Source: Ascidia mentula
Lineage: Eukaryota; Chordata; Ascidiacea; Phlebobranchia; Ascidiidae
Direction: 5' to 3'
DNA: 64,000 nucleotides
NCBI GenBank assembly: GCA_947561715.1
Contig: OX387199.1
Coordinates: forward strand, 13,831,001 to 13,895,000
How positions within the stretch are numbered: position 1 is the stretch's first letter; every line of letters begins with the position of its first letter. Both the position numbers and the translations under genes were made by a program. A model generated the notes under the pieces. The model had not been told where the DNA came from and searched no databases. It worked only from the letters and a program-made list of their open reading frames with translations. This document shows positions 52,101-64,000 of the stretch, in pieces.

Positions 52101-52386
52101 CTAAGTTGTTTGTTTCCATGAGATTGCCAAAGAATGATAGCGGCAAGTGTGCTCCATTTTGAAGGGAAAAACAGTTTATCACGTGACCCGGGATCCGTTT
52201 AAACTAGAAGAGTCTCACAGGCCGAGAAGGTGTTGGCAGTATTTTTAACGTCTGTTACAGTGGCGTATCAACAGGGAGTGTGGTCTCGATGGGAGTTTTT
52301 TGGCAATTTAGAAAAAAAAATGGCAACAAGTGATGATTACTTGCTGTTTCTATGTTTTAGATAATTCGGAACCTAAGCGAGTGAGA
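49172..52386. other. spacer between the tandem paralogues
   Basis: About 3.2 kb with only short frames. The longest, 50064-50369 (101 codons from an ATG), has no recognisable content. A short hairpin resembling a hAT remnant lies at 50884-50949. No third copy or fragment of the tandem gene was seen. Confidence 0.45.
50884..50949. repeat. short hairpin with GGTCGGCAAC arms, hAT-like remnant
   Basis: Inverted arms GGTCGGCAAC (50888) and GTTGCCGACC (ending 50949) surround about 40 bp with GGCGGCCC and CGAGCC. The left end CAGCGGTCGGCAACC resembles CAGxGGTCGGCAACC-type hAT ends. It is much shorter than a normal MITE, so it is probably an internally deleted remnant. Confidence 0.5.
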
Positions 52387-54639
52387 ATGTCCCGTATGAA
52401 TTTTCCATGCGTTGTGTTGTTTCACATTTGGGTTACGTGCATTGCACAAGGCTGCAGTTTACCGTCTGATTCTTGCAAGATGAATTCGGACTTTTTGAGC
52501 GATGAATGTAGTGTGCAGAGCACTACGTGTCCAGCTTTTAAACAAGATCAATTGCTGGACAATCCAACAGAAGATACCATGAAGATTTCCACCACTTTGA
52601 AAGCGACACGCTACATTTATAATTCCTTGAACGAACAGCATCTCGGCATAAGAGTCACATGGAATACCACAGCTGTTTCGTCACAGTTGCACGTTGTTGG
52701 CTACAAACTTACAGTTGCAGATGGAGGTAGAAACCACACCAAGTACTACTGCTTCGGTTTGAAAAAAACACTGGCCACGATATTCACGTACTGTTTCGGT
52801 CAGGCGGATAAGGTCAATGCAAATCCTGGTGACGATCTCAATGTAACACTAGAGACACTTGTAAATTGTAATTCAACACATGGCTACATGGTGGGTCAAG
52901 TGACAGAAGTGAAAATTCCTTATTGTCTGGCAAGAGAAGTTAGTCGTGAATTTCAGCAATTACCCCAGTGTAAAGTTAAGCTGTGGATAACTGCGCATAA
53001 CTGCTATAACAAATCTGTAGAAGTCCGCTACACTCTACCCGAAGATTATCCCAAGGAACGGTTTTTCATAATACGCCAAAACAATAAGGCTACTGGTCCG
53101 AAAAAACGAACCACTTCATCTCCAAATTTCCTGACATTTCCTAGTTCTCAAGGAAAATACGAAATAACACTTAAGTTGCGCCATCGACGGGCTCGAAAGG
53201 CAAAAGTTAACTTTGAGTTTCGTAATTGCTCGTCAGTCCCAGCAGCTGAAGTGAAAAGCCAAATTAAAGACGCGAACTCCTCCACGTCAGTTAATTTGAA
53301 GGACAAACTTCCTCATGGCGGATACAAGAAACACAGGTACAACAGAATCCTATATCCGGGACAACTCATGTGCCAGAATGGAAAAACTTTTCCGCAAAAA
53401 AAATGGCTAATGTATTGACATAAGAAAACCTTTCGCTATAGTCCGCGCGTTGTACGCGCTATGCGCGATCGCCGGGAAAAAATTCTCCGCGAATATTAGA
53501 AATATTCCAATCTGGCTCATGCGTATAGAGGCAACACTGTCACAATTTAAACTGGCACATAGGGGAGACCGGGGATAGCTCGGACGGTTTTTGGAAAATT
53601 GCTCATATTTCTTTCAATTATGAACCACATTCTTAAATTTTATTTTGTTGTAAGTAGTAAAGCATTGCTCAAAAAACAAAAAGTTTTCGTTTTAGCTTAC
53701 TAAAAATGCTCATTCAGCCCATTTTTTAAACGGTCTCAAATGTCCGAAGTCATCGTAGATATCTCGGACAGCAAGTTTTTACAGACGTTTTTTTGTTTAT
53801 TTAACAAATAACTAGAATTAAACTTGTCGCAATATTAGCATTGGGGCATTAGCGAATAAAATAACATTCAAGCTTTTAGGAATCAGGGCGTGGCCACTTA
53901 TCGTTTTGATCCTTCCACACGTTCATGCTTTGGGTAACTCGTGTACTTTCATCGGCAGCACGGATATTATAGATTTTCGGGTCAACAAAAAATTTTTTTT
54001 ATCTTTGGGGCATTTTCTTCCTGCCAAAATTCATTTCATCAAGCCTTTGTTTATTCTCTTCTATGACCTGATAATTTGTCATAAAACTCAAAAAGTGTTG
54101 TCTTCTCGCGATTTATTGCCATGATTTCCGAAGTATCCCCGACCACGTGACGACATAGAAATTGTTAAAATATGGCCGTATTTTACGGTTACACAAAATC
54201 ATCATGAATATGCAATCAACCAAAAATTACTGCATTTTGATTAATTGTGACTGATATATAACATTACACATACAAATTGAAAAACTTGGTTTCACTGATA
54301 AATTAAGTTTTTCGATGATAATTTTCTAAGCAGACATGGTTTAATTCCAAAGTTCCTGTTAACGTTTGATGGAGACATAAAGCTTTTGTTAAAGTGTCTT
54401 AACAGCACCTAATTGTGACGTAAAATACGTGGTCCGAGGTATCCCCGGTTTTCCCTACTGTAATAATTATTACAGTTGAACAAAATTGTTTAAATTACAG
54501 AGAGGTCCAGATTTCATCTCATCGAAGTTACCAAGTTCACAATCCTGCCGATTATAACTGCTCAACTAATCCAGCTCTCACACAAACTGTCAAAACTAAC
54601 ATTTTGTTATGGTTGATAATTTTTGTTTATATTTACTGA
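52387..54639 (+). CDS. secreted Cys-rich glycoprotein, tandem copy 2
   Basis: Two exons, 52387-53336 and 54501-54639, with the same phase-2 junction as copy 1, give 362 residues. The signal peptide is MSRMNFPCVVLFHIWVTCIA. The alignment with copy 1 is clear through exon 1: TTLKATRY, LGIRVTWNTTAVSSQLHVVG, RNHTKYYC, the CFGQA and NPGD motifs, REVSREFQQLPQCKV and KSVEVRYTLPEDYP. Exon 2 keeps the Y-x-C and TQTV motifs, but then goes straight into a hydrophobic tail (ILLWLIIFVYIY). That tail could be a TM or GPI signal and replaces the longer end of copy 1. The frame continuing past 53336 is intron. The intron is 1.16 kb, mostly one inverted-repeat element. Confidence 0.75.
53560..54457. mobile_element. 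~900-bp TIR element filling the intron of tandem copy 2
   Basis: The left end TAGGGGAGACCGGGGATAGC continues TCGGAC. The right end is the complement of TAGGGAAAACCGGGGATACC continuing TCGGAC. These are terminal inverted repeats of about 26 bp, with TA at the outer edges. Internal copies of TCCGAAGT and CTCGGACA motifs occur. No long transposase frame is present, so it is non-autonomous. The superfamily is not assigned. The paralogous intron in copy 1 (219 bp) lacks it. Confidence 0.78.
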
Positions 54640-56761
54640 GAATGCATTAAAAATGTGTTTGGGAAAATATATTTTAAAGTTTTTGTTTTTATTTTCGATT
54701 TTTGTAAGACTGTCAACAAAAGTATTGTAACTTTGTGGGTTGGAATCTGATCCTTTTTGAATGTTTATGGTATTCATAATCAGCATAAAGTGTTTGCAGG
54801 ATTTATTGTTGTCATGGATCCACTTTTATCGTATTTTTATCATACTTGTCGTATTGTTGGTTGTTGGTAATTGCTTTTTCCAAACGTATTTATTGTTATG
54901 CGCTCTTTTGATGTTTTTTTTTAAATCTTCTTAATGTCCGACTGTATTTCTGCTTAAGGTGATTAATGAGAATAAATCTGTAAAAAAAATTAAAAAATAC
55001 AACTGTTGGAATGCAGCTCACCCAGGAGATACTTTACGTCTCTGGACCAAACTATGCTAGGATCGAAATTTATATTATCGTAAAACCGTACCGGGTATTT
55101 TAAAGACAACATTTTAAAATCGTGCGCGCATTGGGTTGTTTACCAATGTTGTTGATAGAGTTTTTTTTAAGGTGCAGATGATTGAAGTTTGAATGGGTCG
55201 TGGCGCGGTGGATGAATAGGTTTCTGTACGGAAGGTAAACGCATAATACACATTGTTCTGAATATTCCTCATCATTCAAAGCACCCGAATCTGGAAATAC
55301 CGACCAACAGGATGCCTGCGCAGTTTTGCAATATGAGCTCACCTATTCAATTCAAAGCTGTGTAAAAATTGGCTATCGCTGTGGTTGCTGTTTTACGCTC
55401 ATTCAATTTTTAAAAAATATCACTTTACACGACCAAGTTACCTAGCAAAGTCGTCTCTATACACACAGATTGGTTCGTCACCCAAACAGACACAGGCACC
55501 AAATTTACTGGTAATAAAAATAGTTTATTATCAGTCAACATTTAAATCACCAAGCGTAACAACGATAATAATAGGTTAATAGGAACGACCATTACCTGTG
55601 TACAAAGCGAGGGCAGAAGTGGCGAGCGAAAACTAAAAACTAGAGCAATAGTAAATATTAATAGAGTATGGTAAGTGGGCGCTGTAGCAAATTGTTATCA
55701 GTGGCAGAAATTGACCGCCTTCATAATTATCACTAATTATTCATTAACAGCCAAAACAAAAAGGCAAGAAAAAAATTGTACCAAAAATACCAATGATCCA
55801 ATAAAATATCTGAAGCAGCGAAAGCAGCGCCAACACGATAGGTTTTTTAAAACGTCATATTTGGATGTTGGATGTCTCACACGACTTACAGTATAAGTTT
55901 GGGGGCGTGTTGTGGTAGACAACTATTGATGATACGTGGTAATTTCATCAAAAAAACGGGCAAGACTTGAAAAAACAGTTAATGTTCGATGTAACAAAGT
56001 GCTTAGGTCAACAAGTAAGGCAAAGGGTGTTTTTTAATCACATAAACAACCCTCGGAGATTATATATGGACCATAGTTCAAAGTATGCAAACAATTGTCT
56101 GACAAAAACGAAAAGTCGCAACCGTTGAATCTGCACAATTGTTTAGAACGAGCTACAAAACATTGGGTTGTAACAGTGGTCGAAGGTTGCTCCCATAACA
56201 ATGGATTGAGACATGCTTGATTGCTGTGGTTTGCTACCAACTTGGACGAAATTGTGTAGGTTTTTTTTAATGGTTCCAATATTTTAATGTTCGTCTGTCT
56301 GTTTGTTTTTTTGTACTCCCGACGTGGGAAGAGATGCCGGTAACGTAAACCGAATCATGTTCAATATAGCACCGTGTTATCATCAGAGCTATGCACTATC
56401 AGGTAGTTCGATCATAATGCTGAATTAAGTATGTACACTTTGAATTAAAACGCAACACATAATTACCTAACGTTCAAATTCACACCGGCCCATCACGAAA
56501 CTTAACTTAATATATTCGTTTGGAAAGAAAGTTGGTTCATAAATTATTCGGGGGTCTGTACATTACGCCATAGTACCCTGCATGCTGTGCCGCAATGTGG
56601 TTTTGATTCGTAAAACTGTTAGGTGCTACACTGACGCCCCACTTACCCTACAAGATCAGTCATGGCGCAACAAACGTAACCAACAGTGTGTGGGCATGCG
56701 AAAAAACGGCGTTCACGTGACTCTGGTTTCCATGATGGCACGCATCTGTGGTGCAATCACT
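54640..56761. other. intergenic between tandem copy 2 and REPS1
   Basis: 3' flanks of two convergent genes. Short AT-rich frames only; nothing recognised. Confidence 0.45.
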
Positions 56762-59700
56762 TCACTGTGTAAAAGGCCGCATCTGGTGAATTGTCATTTC
56801 GACCGTAATCCGCTTTTCCATCACGTCTTTCAGTTGCTGCTGGAGGTCGCCATTGAGTCGAGTCAGTTGTGTATTGCGGTTCTTCAATTCTCGAATTGTT
56901 GATTGGAGTTGCGACTTTTGCCGTTTTGCCCTGCGACAGACAGAGAATATTTCTTTTACCGACGAATTTTAAAAGGTTTGCAAGTTTTTGACTAGAAAAC
57001 ATTATAATCACACTCTCCCTGATTCATCCAGACACAAATCGTTGTATTAGAGAAATCCGAACAGTCCCAAACCGTTTCCAACTAACAATCTTGTTAATCG
57101 ACTTTTCTTTTTGAAATCCTAGGGGGGGCATCAGGTATATGTTGCTATATGTAATATAGGTTTCCAAACAAGGACGTAGGGTAATAACTTTTCCACCGAA
57201 ATATCACATTTGCACAATCCTCTATTTTCTAAACTTTGAGCTGCCCGACCAAATTATCTGTTTGTAAAAAACGCAAATGGGAAAACCAAATTGCTTACTC
57301 CTGTTTGGGAGGGTCGGGTATTTTGGCATCGTCGTTGCTCTTCACAGTAAGAGGTGTAAGGATGGGTTCGGGTTTGCAAACATCTGCACTTAACATACGA
57401 CTCCGCGGGGGTTTAGCTGGAGCCTGAACAAAGATATTGCAAGATTAAAGTTAATCTGTTGAGATCGACGCCCGTCACCACAGAGTGGCTGTGTACCATA
57501 CATAGACGCTTGCAGTTGCGGCCTGTTACGATCGGGTTGGCTAAGTTTAGTATACAATACTGTGTAACCCAATTCAAATATTTTCCGAGTTTCCATAAAT
57601 TACACGTGATTTTACGCTTTTTACTAATTGGTCAGCGTAAACGCAGGATACTTTTTACGAAAAAAGATGTTTTTATGCTTTCAACTAATGTATCCATTAT
57701 GCACACTGTGGCGCTATTCCCCTGCTGTAAGTTTAAAAAACATGTTGCCCGCAGTTGGCTGTAGTAAAGATTGAAAAGGCATGGTTCCAAACTTTTAATA
57801 TACTGCGACGCGCAACTCTTACAACAGGTTATGACGACACACGTTAACAATTTTAACATTTGCTTTACATATTGGGAAGAAATTTGCCTAAATTTTCGCG
57901 AATTAGAATATTTCACTCACGAAATCGCCGAACAATATTCCGTTCTTATCAGTACAACAGCTGTAAAACTAGGTTCGCATTATGACAATCTTCGATGAAA
58001 ATTACGTAATAACCTGTGAATGTTATCAAAGTAAGCTTGGAATCTCTTACATAACTCTAAGTGTCATAAAAGTTATTGAAGAATGAACTTAGTACCTTTT
58101 TTCCGTGAAGACTTTTGTCCGTTTCAATTTCCTTGGTTTCGTTTTCCAGTGATTCGTTCGATTTTAAACTTTCCTCTACAAACGGATTCGGGAAATAATA
58201 TTTGGTCGATAAGTTTGAAACATTTAACATCTGAAGTCTGAGAAGTTAACTATTTAAAAAAATTGTGCAACTGAGAAGATTCCCTCGAGTTTAAACAGAA
58301 ATAATTGTAATAATACGACAGTGAACATTTTCCACTTACTTTGGGGTCTTGGTGCGGGAACCGGTTTGTCTCCTGACTCTTTTGCGCTTGGAGTTTCTTG
58401 TTTTATAGGTTTTTCAGATTGTTGATGCTTTTTCTCTACTGTTTTACCAGCAGGAGTTGGTGCTGGTTGCTGTGAATCTTCCTCAGGTTGGTTTGACTGG
58501 TTAAAGTTACTAAAGTCGGCAAACGACTCTTGCTGCAAAAAAAAAAGCATTAGCAAATAAGTGCAGGTAATGTGAAATGTTGGTTTGTGGTGAGCCATTA
58601 AGGTTTCATTTACAGAGATCAATTGCTTAACAAAACAGTGCTTGTGTTATTGGTTGCAAAGTCACGACGCGAAAGTATTACAAACCAAATGAAATTTAGA
58701 ACACAAAAAAACTGTTGTCATACATTGGTCGCCTGCTGTGGGCGTGGCGGGGGCGTCGGTCCGTCAACCCGGGCCTCTTGTTCCTTCGCCGGTGGTTTCA
58801 ATTTACTTTTGTCAGATGAGTTTGTTTTGGCAGCTACTGGTCTTGGTTTGGGTATGGGTGAAGCTGTATGTTTCTGGGAGTGAACTTGAGGTCTGGGTGG
58901 AGGGGTTGGAGCTGCAGCTGCGGGGGGTGGGGGTGCTGCTACTGGGGGTACGGACCCACTTTCCAACGATGAACTTGAACCGGATCTAAATGTCAAGTTT
59001 GCCACATTTTTAGCAGCATCCTCAAAGTCAATATTTAGTAAGCTGTAATCAAAGAAACTTATTTAAACGACATCAGGGCATCATGCCTTTAAAGTAATTT
59101 TTACCAGACATCTGCAACATAAGTACAATAACCTAGGTCTTAAGGGCCGTGAGGACCAGTCGCTATGTTCTGGGTCAGATCGAACTTGACTGTCATGGAA
59201 ATTATCTTCATCAGATGATCTCTCACTTGTTGCCACTGACGACGTGGAGGAAGAAAGAGAGGAATTGGAGTGAGAGCGACCTGAAAACAGGTCTTACACA
59301 TTTTAGAGATGTATTACAAAAACCAGTTATACAAATTATATATTATTATACCTTACAAGAAGTATAAAATTTTTAGATTTTGTATAATTTCTAATGCACC
59401 TTTTGCTTTCTGTTTTTTGTAGGACTTGTCACTTGCTGCTTCTAAAACATTTGTGGTTGAATCAGAAGACGATGACAGTCTGGTCTGTTTAATTCCTATT
59501 GACAAATATTAGTTTATTCCAATACTCTCCTACTGGACAAGTTAAACAACCACAAAGTTTGCTACAACTAACCCAACTCACCTGGATCTTCCCCGGCACT
59601 ATCTGGTTCATTCTGGAGATATCCGTAAGGATTAGTCATTGCTTTGGTTCTCGTTTGTGGCGATGAAGTCGTTGATTCTTCATCTAAGGTCTCAGTCTTC

Positions 59701-62700
59701 GACTGACTTTCCACAGCATCACCACCAGGTTCACTCACCCTTTTCCAGTGCTCGTGGTGTCGGGATGGCGTCATTCGCATTGCCACCGGGTGGTGCAAAT
59801 GCTCCTGCATGCAAGTTGTTGTTTAATACTATCCATTAAAATCATCTTTGGTAATGATGGTCAGAAATGTTAATATATTGCTTTAAACCGTCCAGTGTCT
59901 AACTAAAGAGTTAGGACTGCTTAAAATTCAAAATACTAATACCATTCTGCTATAGTAGGTGTACAAATGCCACTTTTAGTATGTTTGGAAAATAAAAATG
60001 ACACTTACTGTAGTAGAATCAAGGACTTGGTCAAAGTTAGCAAGTGTCGTAGAACTTGAAGTCCGATCACTAAATGTTTCCCATTGCTCTTGTTTTTGTT
60101 CTGCAAGACAAGTGCTTATGTGACATCATCACAAAAACTCCTACATATGTTTTCTTTTTTCTAAACAAACTTTATGCTTGACAATTTTCATTAAGTTTAT
60201 TATTGTGACATTGCTAGGGAGGAAAAACAACAAACCTTTGGGGGAGGTGACCATGTGGTTGGCACTTGCTTCATTTTTTCCAACTTCAAGAATGTTTACA
60301 TCTGATAAAAAGTACATATACTCTCACAAATATGGATTAGGTCAATTCAAGTAACATGTTCATGGCAACAGAATCTTAAAATTAGGTGAGTTTAAATATA
60401 TAATCACAAATGGCTGCAGATTGTTTTCATTTTTACCAGAAATATTTTTGACATTGTCACCGCTGATGTCAATCAAAGTGGGCACCAGGGCTTGAGGCAG
60501 TTGAGGAGGGAGTTCGTACCCATTTTTTCGAGCCACCACTAGGTGGAACGCAGTGCAAAATTCATCAAGGGTTAAATGGCCATCTTGATCCATGTCAGAA
60601 AGTTCCCTAAAAATCATTAACGATAACTTAAATTGCTTTGCAATAAACAGCAAAAGAGGACAAAATTTAATTTATAAAATGTTATTGCCATCATGTGATC
60701 TTTTGGTTATAAACATTCAATGCCAATTAGTATTAGCTTGTTAAAAACTGTTTTCCTTAAAAACAAGCATATTTGCATACAATCTGACATATGGAACATT
60801 TGCATCTAAAAAGAAACATACCAAATATGTGAAAGTTCCAAGATTGGAAGTTTGGACTTGGTAAAGAAGTTTCGTGCACTTTGGCCTAATGACAAAAAGG
60901 TTAGACATGAGTAGGTCTCAATTAAATTTTGACACCTTTAACTGCGATTGGTTTTGGTGACAGCACGTAATATATAAGACAAGTTATTATATAGGTCATT
61001 TATGCACTTAACCAAGAACAAGCCCACGCGACAACGACGCATCTCCAAAACATGGGACATGAACTGGCTTAATTATGGGCAAATGTGACTCAAGTGGATA
61101 ATTACCATGTTGTGGAACATGGGTTATAGAAGCAAAGTCAATCTCTGCATTGTGCCTACATTAAGTTACCCACATGACCACAAGTCAGTCAGCATGATAT
61201 CAAGGTTAGTCGCGTAAATTGAATTACTGTTACTCACCATTAATTTTTCCTTCCAAATCCGGTTGCATTGTGGCAAACTGTTTGGTGTAGTATTCCCTTT
61301 GCTCAATATTTATACACCATGGGTCCTGAAAGTCATTGCTGCTATCAGTTGAATCCAAGCGCCCTATTTCATCCTCTTTTGATGCTACACGACGACGGTG
61401 TCTAACATCAGCAGATGGATATGGTTGTCCTGACGACTCAACAAGGTTTGGTTTAGTGGCAAATTCATGCTGATTATTTGCATGTGCTGATGGTGTTGAA
61501 TGGTAAGTGGGCACAGGTTGGGTTGGTTTTACTGGTGTATTGCTAACAGGAGTTGCTGCATGAGTTTGTGGTGTCTGTTGAGATGCATCCAGGGGTGGAA
61601 TCCGCGTTGGCTGAACAGTAGGATTGGAGACAACATCAGGTTTTGTTTCTCCTTCGGCAAATGGTGTCCACTGCTTCTGCTTTTCATTGCCCGTTGCTGC
61701 CCAGGGTGACTGTCCAGCAGGAAAGTTTTTGTTTGCTGCAAAACAGTGATTAAAATTTACTAAGAGACAAACTTATATAATTCTCTATTTAGAGACAAAA
61801 ATATTTTTTTTAATTTGTATTTGGTAGCAATTTAGTTAAAAATGCTATCTGTTTATGGCTCCATTTCTAAAGTTAACCTAAAGGATCGTATCAAATTGTT
61901 TTTGACCAGGTAACTTTTAATTTACATATATTAAAAAATTACATGTTATTTTAAAGCCTTTCGAAAGTAATCCAGTTCCACTGCCCGAACTTGCATGATC
62001 TTCTAAATACATGGAAAAACCTGAACCCTGACTTGAATCCCAGCTTTTACTGATGCTTCCACTTCTGAAAGTCTTTGAACTGGGAATTGTGATAGCTGAA
62101 CTACAAACAGTGCTTCTTTGCACATTAGAGGAACATGAAGTTTCTGCTACATCCTTGTCTTTTTTTGGAATGGCAGATAAAACAACTTTCTTTAACCTTC
62201 CTAAAAGTGGGGACATTTTGGATGATGATTTGTCAGAATCTCCACATGGAGAAGTCTTATTGAGTTTAGTTTCTGTTTTCTCAATGGCTGAGTCTTGCTT
62301 CCGAAAATTTGTTGACGGCCAAGAAAAACTCAAAATATTTTCACTGTCTATTGGCAAATCTTCACAACTACTGGAACTTAATGGTGGCATATCACCATCC
62401 AAAGGTAAAGGTGATAACTTTATGAAGTCTTTTCCAAAGCTACCATCACTGCGTTGAATTGACTCAGCAATGGAGTAGGGTTTTGGCTTCTCAGCTTTTT
62501 TTACTGGTGAACTTTCTGAAGCTTGAACTTTCATTTTACGTTTGTCATTTCTGAACATGGATGAAGGGCTCCATTGTGATTTGAGCTTTAACCTGCTGTT
62601 TTTCAAATTATCCATGTTGTTCAAATTATCCGCATCACACAAAAGTTTATTGGTTTCTGAGTGTCCAGTAGCGTAAGAAGCAACATTTACACCCACAACT

Positions 62701-63426
62701 TCCGGTGCACTTTCAAAAAGATTGTTTAGTGCTAAACTATTGAAACTGTTGCTAAAGGTGCTTGTTGATACACATGTTGCAACACATTCTGCGTCCTGTT
62801 TGGTTAACTTACCACAGTGGGGAGATAACGATCTCTGATCGTTTTCAACAGACTGGATGTTTTCATTGGCTGTTGTTTTAACACTCTTAACGTTGCTGGA
62901 TTCATTAAACACCCTTGGACGGTTGAAACGTTGTTGAGGCATGTTTAAAGTTTTAGATTTGCGCAAGAGCAAATCAAAACTGCCTGTACTTAAGGAAAAT
63001 GCTGAAGGCTTAACTTGGTAGGGAACTCTGCGAGTGATTTCTGGTGTAAACTTGTTCAACTTATATCCAACATCATCTGAGCTGAATGACTTACTAACAG
63101 GTTGCTTGTTCATTGAATTATTCTTTATTGCTACCTTCTCGCTTTGCAGAATTGCGGCCATACCTTAACATGTGATTTTATAATATTCAATTTCAACTAA
63201 AATGAAACCAAGCATGAATTAAAAAGCATACTTTTAATAACATAATTCGAATCATTTTATGAAAAACAAGCAATACATTGTCATGTAGCTGAAAAAGTAA
63301 ACTGTAACTGGCAAAATCTAACTATAAATGGGCCTTAAATCAGTAATAGGTGCCTTAATATGCCCAGACAAAGAATGGTTCATGCTACACATATTTACCG
63401 AAGACATTCGACTTTTCCCAGCCCAT
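56762..63426 (-). CDS. REPS1: REPS1, RalBP1-associated EH-domain protein
   Basis: Endocytic adaptor linking Ral/RalBP1 signalling to clathrin-coated pits. Fifteen exons on the minus strand: 63426-63399, 63163-61943, 61735-61238, 60885-60822, 60606-60437, 60301-60236, 60100-60009, 59804-59582, 59495-59400, 59280-59133, 59042-58724, 58532-58317, 58230-58096, 57423-57299 and 56930-56762. They give about 1189 residues. A long Ser-rich N-terminal region precedes one EH domain. That domain has [40 protein letters not shown], the EF loop [13 protein letters not shown] and [13 protein letters not shown]. Later come [28 protein letters not shown] proline motifs and ESFADFSNF. The C-terminal coiled coil is [20 protein letters not shown], as in REPS1. 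The usual first EH domain is not seen. The exon 11-12 junction needs a weak donor (GTATTA at 58316) to stay in frame. The 5' exon is tentative. Confidence 0.92.
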
Positions 63427-64000
63427 GACAGGATAGACGACCACTAAGCGTGACCAACAACAATAGGGAAAGGGGTGTTACCCCTTCCTCTCTGCCAATG
63501 ACCCAATTGAATATCTCCATACAAAACAGGAAATCTTTCTATTTTTTTTAATTGACCATTACGACATGCTATCGTATTACAAAGAACTGTTTATGTTGTA
63601 AACATTGTGTGGCAATTCCATTAATATGAGGTATCACAGAAATAGGACTGTAGTTATTATCAAACAAAAAAAAGAATTTGAAATCTCATTAAAAAAATTA
63701 AATGCTGTTTGTCAATTGAAATTATTTTTTGTTCTTAATAAATGTCCTTCATTGTTTTGATTTCTTTCATAAAACATTCATCATTTTAGAACTTGATATT
63801 TTTGCAGCAAACCTGAACAGATGCTAATGGTCAACAATTTTTTGATAAAAATAGGAATATTGAACAAACAACAATTCATTTTCTATTCAACCCAGCAATG
63901 ACAATGTTTAGTGTGTCAACAAAAACCCTGTCGAACTCATAGAAGCCACGTGGTAGGGAAACGAAACTGTCTGGAACACCACAAAATGCACACATTCACA
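63427..64000. other. upstream of REPS1
   Basis: Likely 5'UTR and promoter side of REPS1, or a further intron if the start chosen at 63426 is wrong. No EH-domain exon was recognised here. Confidence 0.4.

Noticed and set aside
53337..53418. Continuation of the tandem copy 2 frame to a stop at 53418
   Set aside because: The phase-2 donor AG|GTACAA at 53336 matches copy 1 exactly and joins the homologous exon 2 at 54501, so the run-on is intron.
47750..54639. Tandem pair as IL-17-receptor-like ectodomains
   Set aside because: The W-strand and cysteine pattern loosely recall FnIII-type cytokine receptors, but no diagnostic motif or intracellular SEFIR domain is present.

Overview
The window is animal nuclear DNA: AT-rich, with short genes split by many GT-AG introns, some near 60 bp. 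It lies in no bacterial or viral context. The gene set is chordate-like: an OSCP subunit, CDK5RAP1, PSMC2, REPS1, an SLC43-type transporter and a RAMP-like receptor partner. Together with the gene density and the abundance of small inverted-repeat elements this fits a tunicate, most likely an ascidian such as Ciona. The organism call is inference, not a match.

Layout. 0-6 kb: an inverted-repeat element, then an SLC17 (sialin/VGLUT-like) transporter on +. 6.6-9.5 kb: an intronless class I methyltransferase (+) and mitochondrial ATP synthase OSCP (-). 10.2-10.8 kb: a MITE nested inside a MITE. 11.2-14.6 kb: CDK5RAP1 (+), convergent with a coiled-coil gene that may be HAUS2 (-). 16.7-21.8 kb: a sphingosine-1-phosphate phosphatase (+). 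23.2-25.2 kb: a two-RRM glycine-rich hnRNP (+). 27.6-30.8 kb: a four-TM MARVEL-like protein (+), a small single-TM protein (-) and two orphan exons (+). 32.4-34.3 kb: proteasome ATPase PSMC2 (+). 35.1-36.4 kb: a RAMP-like protein (-). 36.9-39.3 kb: a rolling-stone-like membrane protein (-). 40.9-41.8 kb: an unrecognised secreted Cys-rich protein (+). 42.9-44.3 kb: an intronless SLC43-like ORF with one in-frame TAG (-). 47.7-54.6 kb: a tandem pair of secreted Cys-rich glycoproteins (+). 56.8-63.4 kb: REPS1 (-).

The genes do not form a pathway. They are unrelated housekeeping, transport, signalling and trafficking genes, some head-to-head or convergent. The most notable items are the RAMP-like gene, whose six-cysteine spacing closely follows vertebrate RAMPs; the lineage-specific tandem pair; the stop-interrupted SLC43 ORF; and several non-autonomous DNA transposons, one with a clean 8-bp target duplication. 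Exon coordinates were worked out by hand from splice consensus and reading phase. No transcript data were available.
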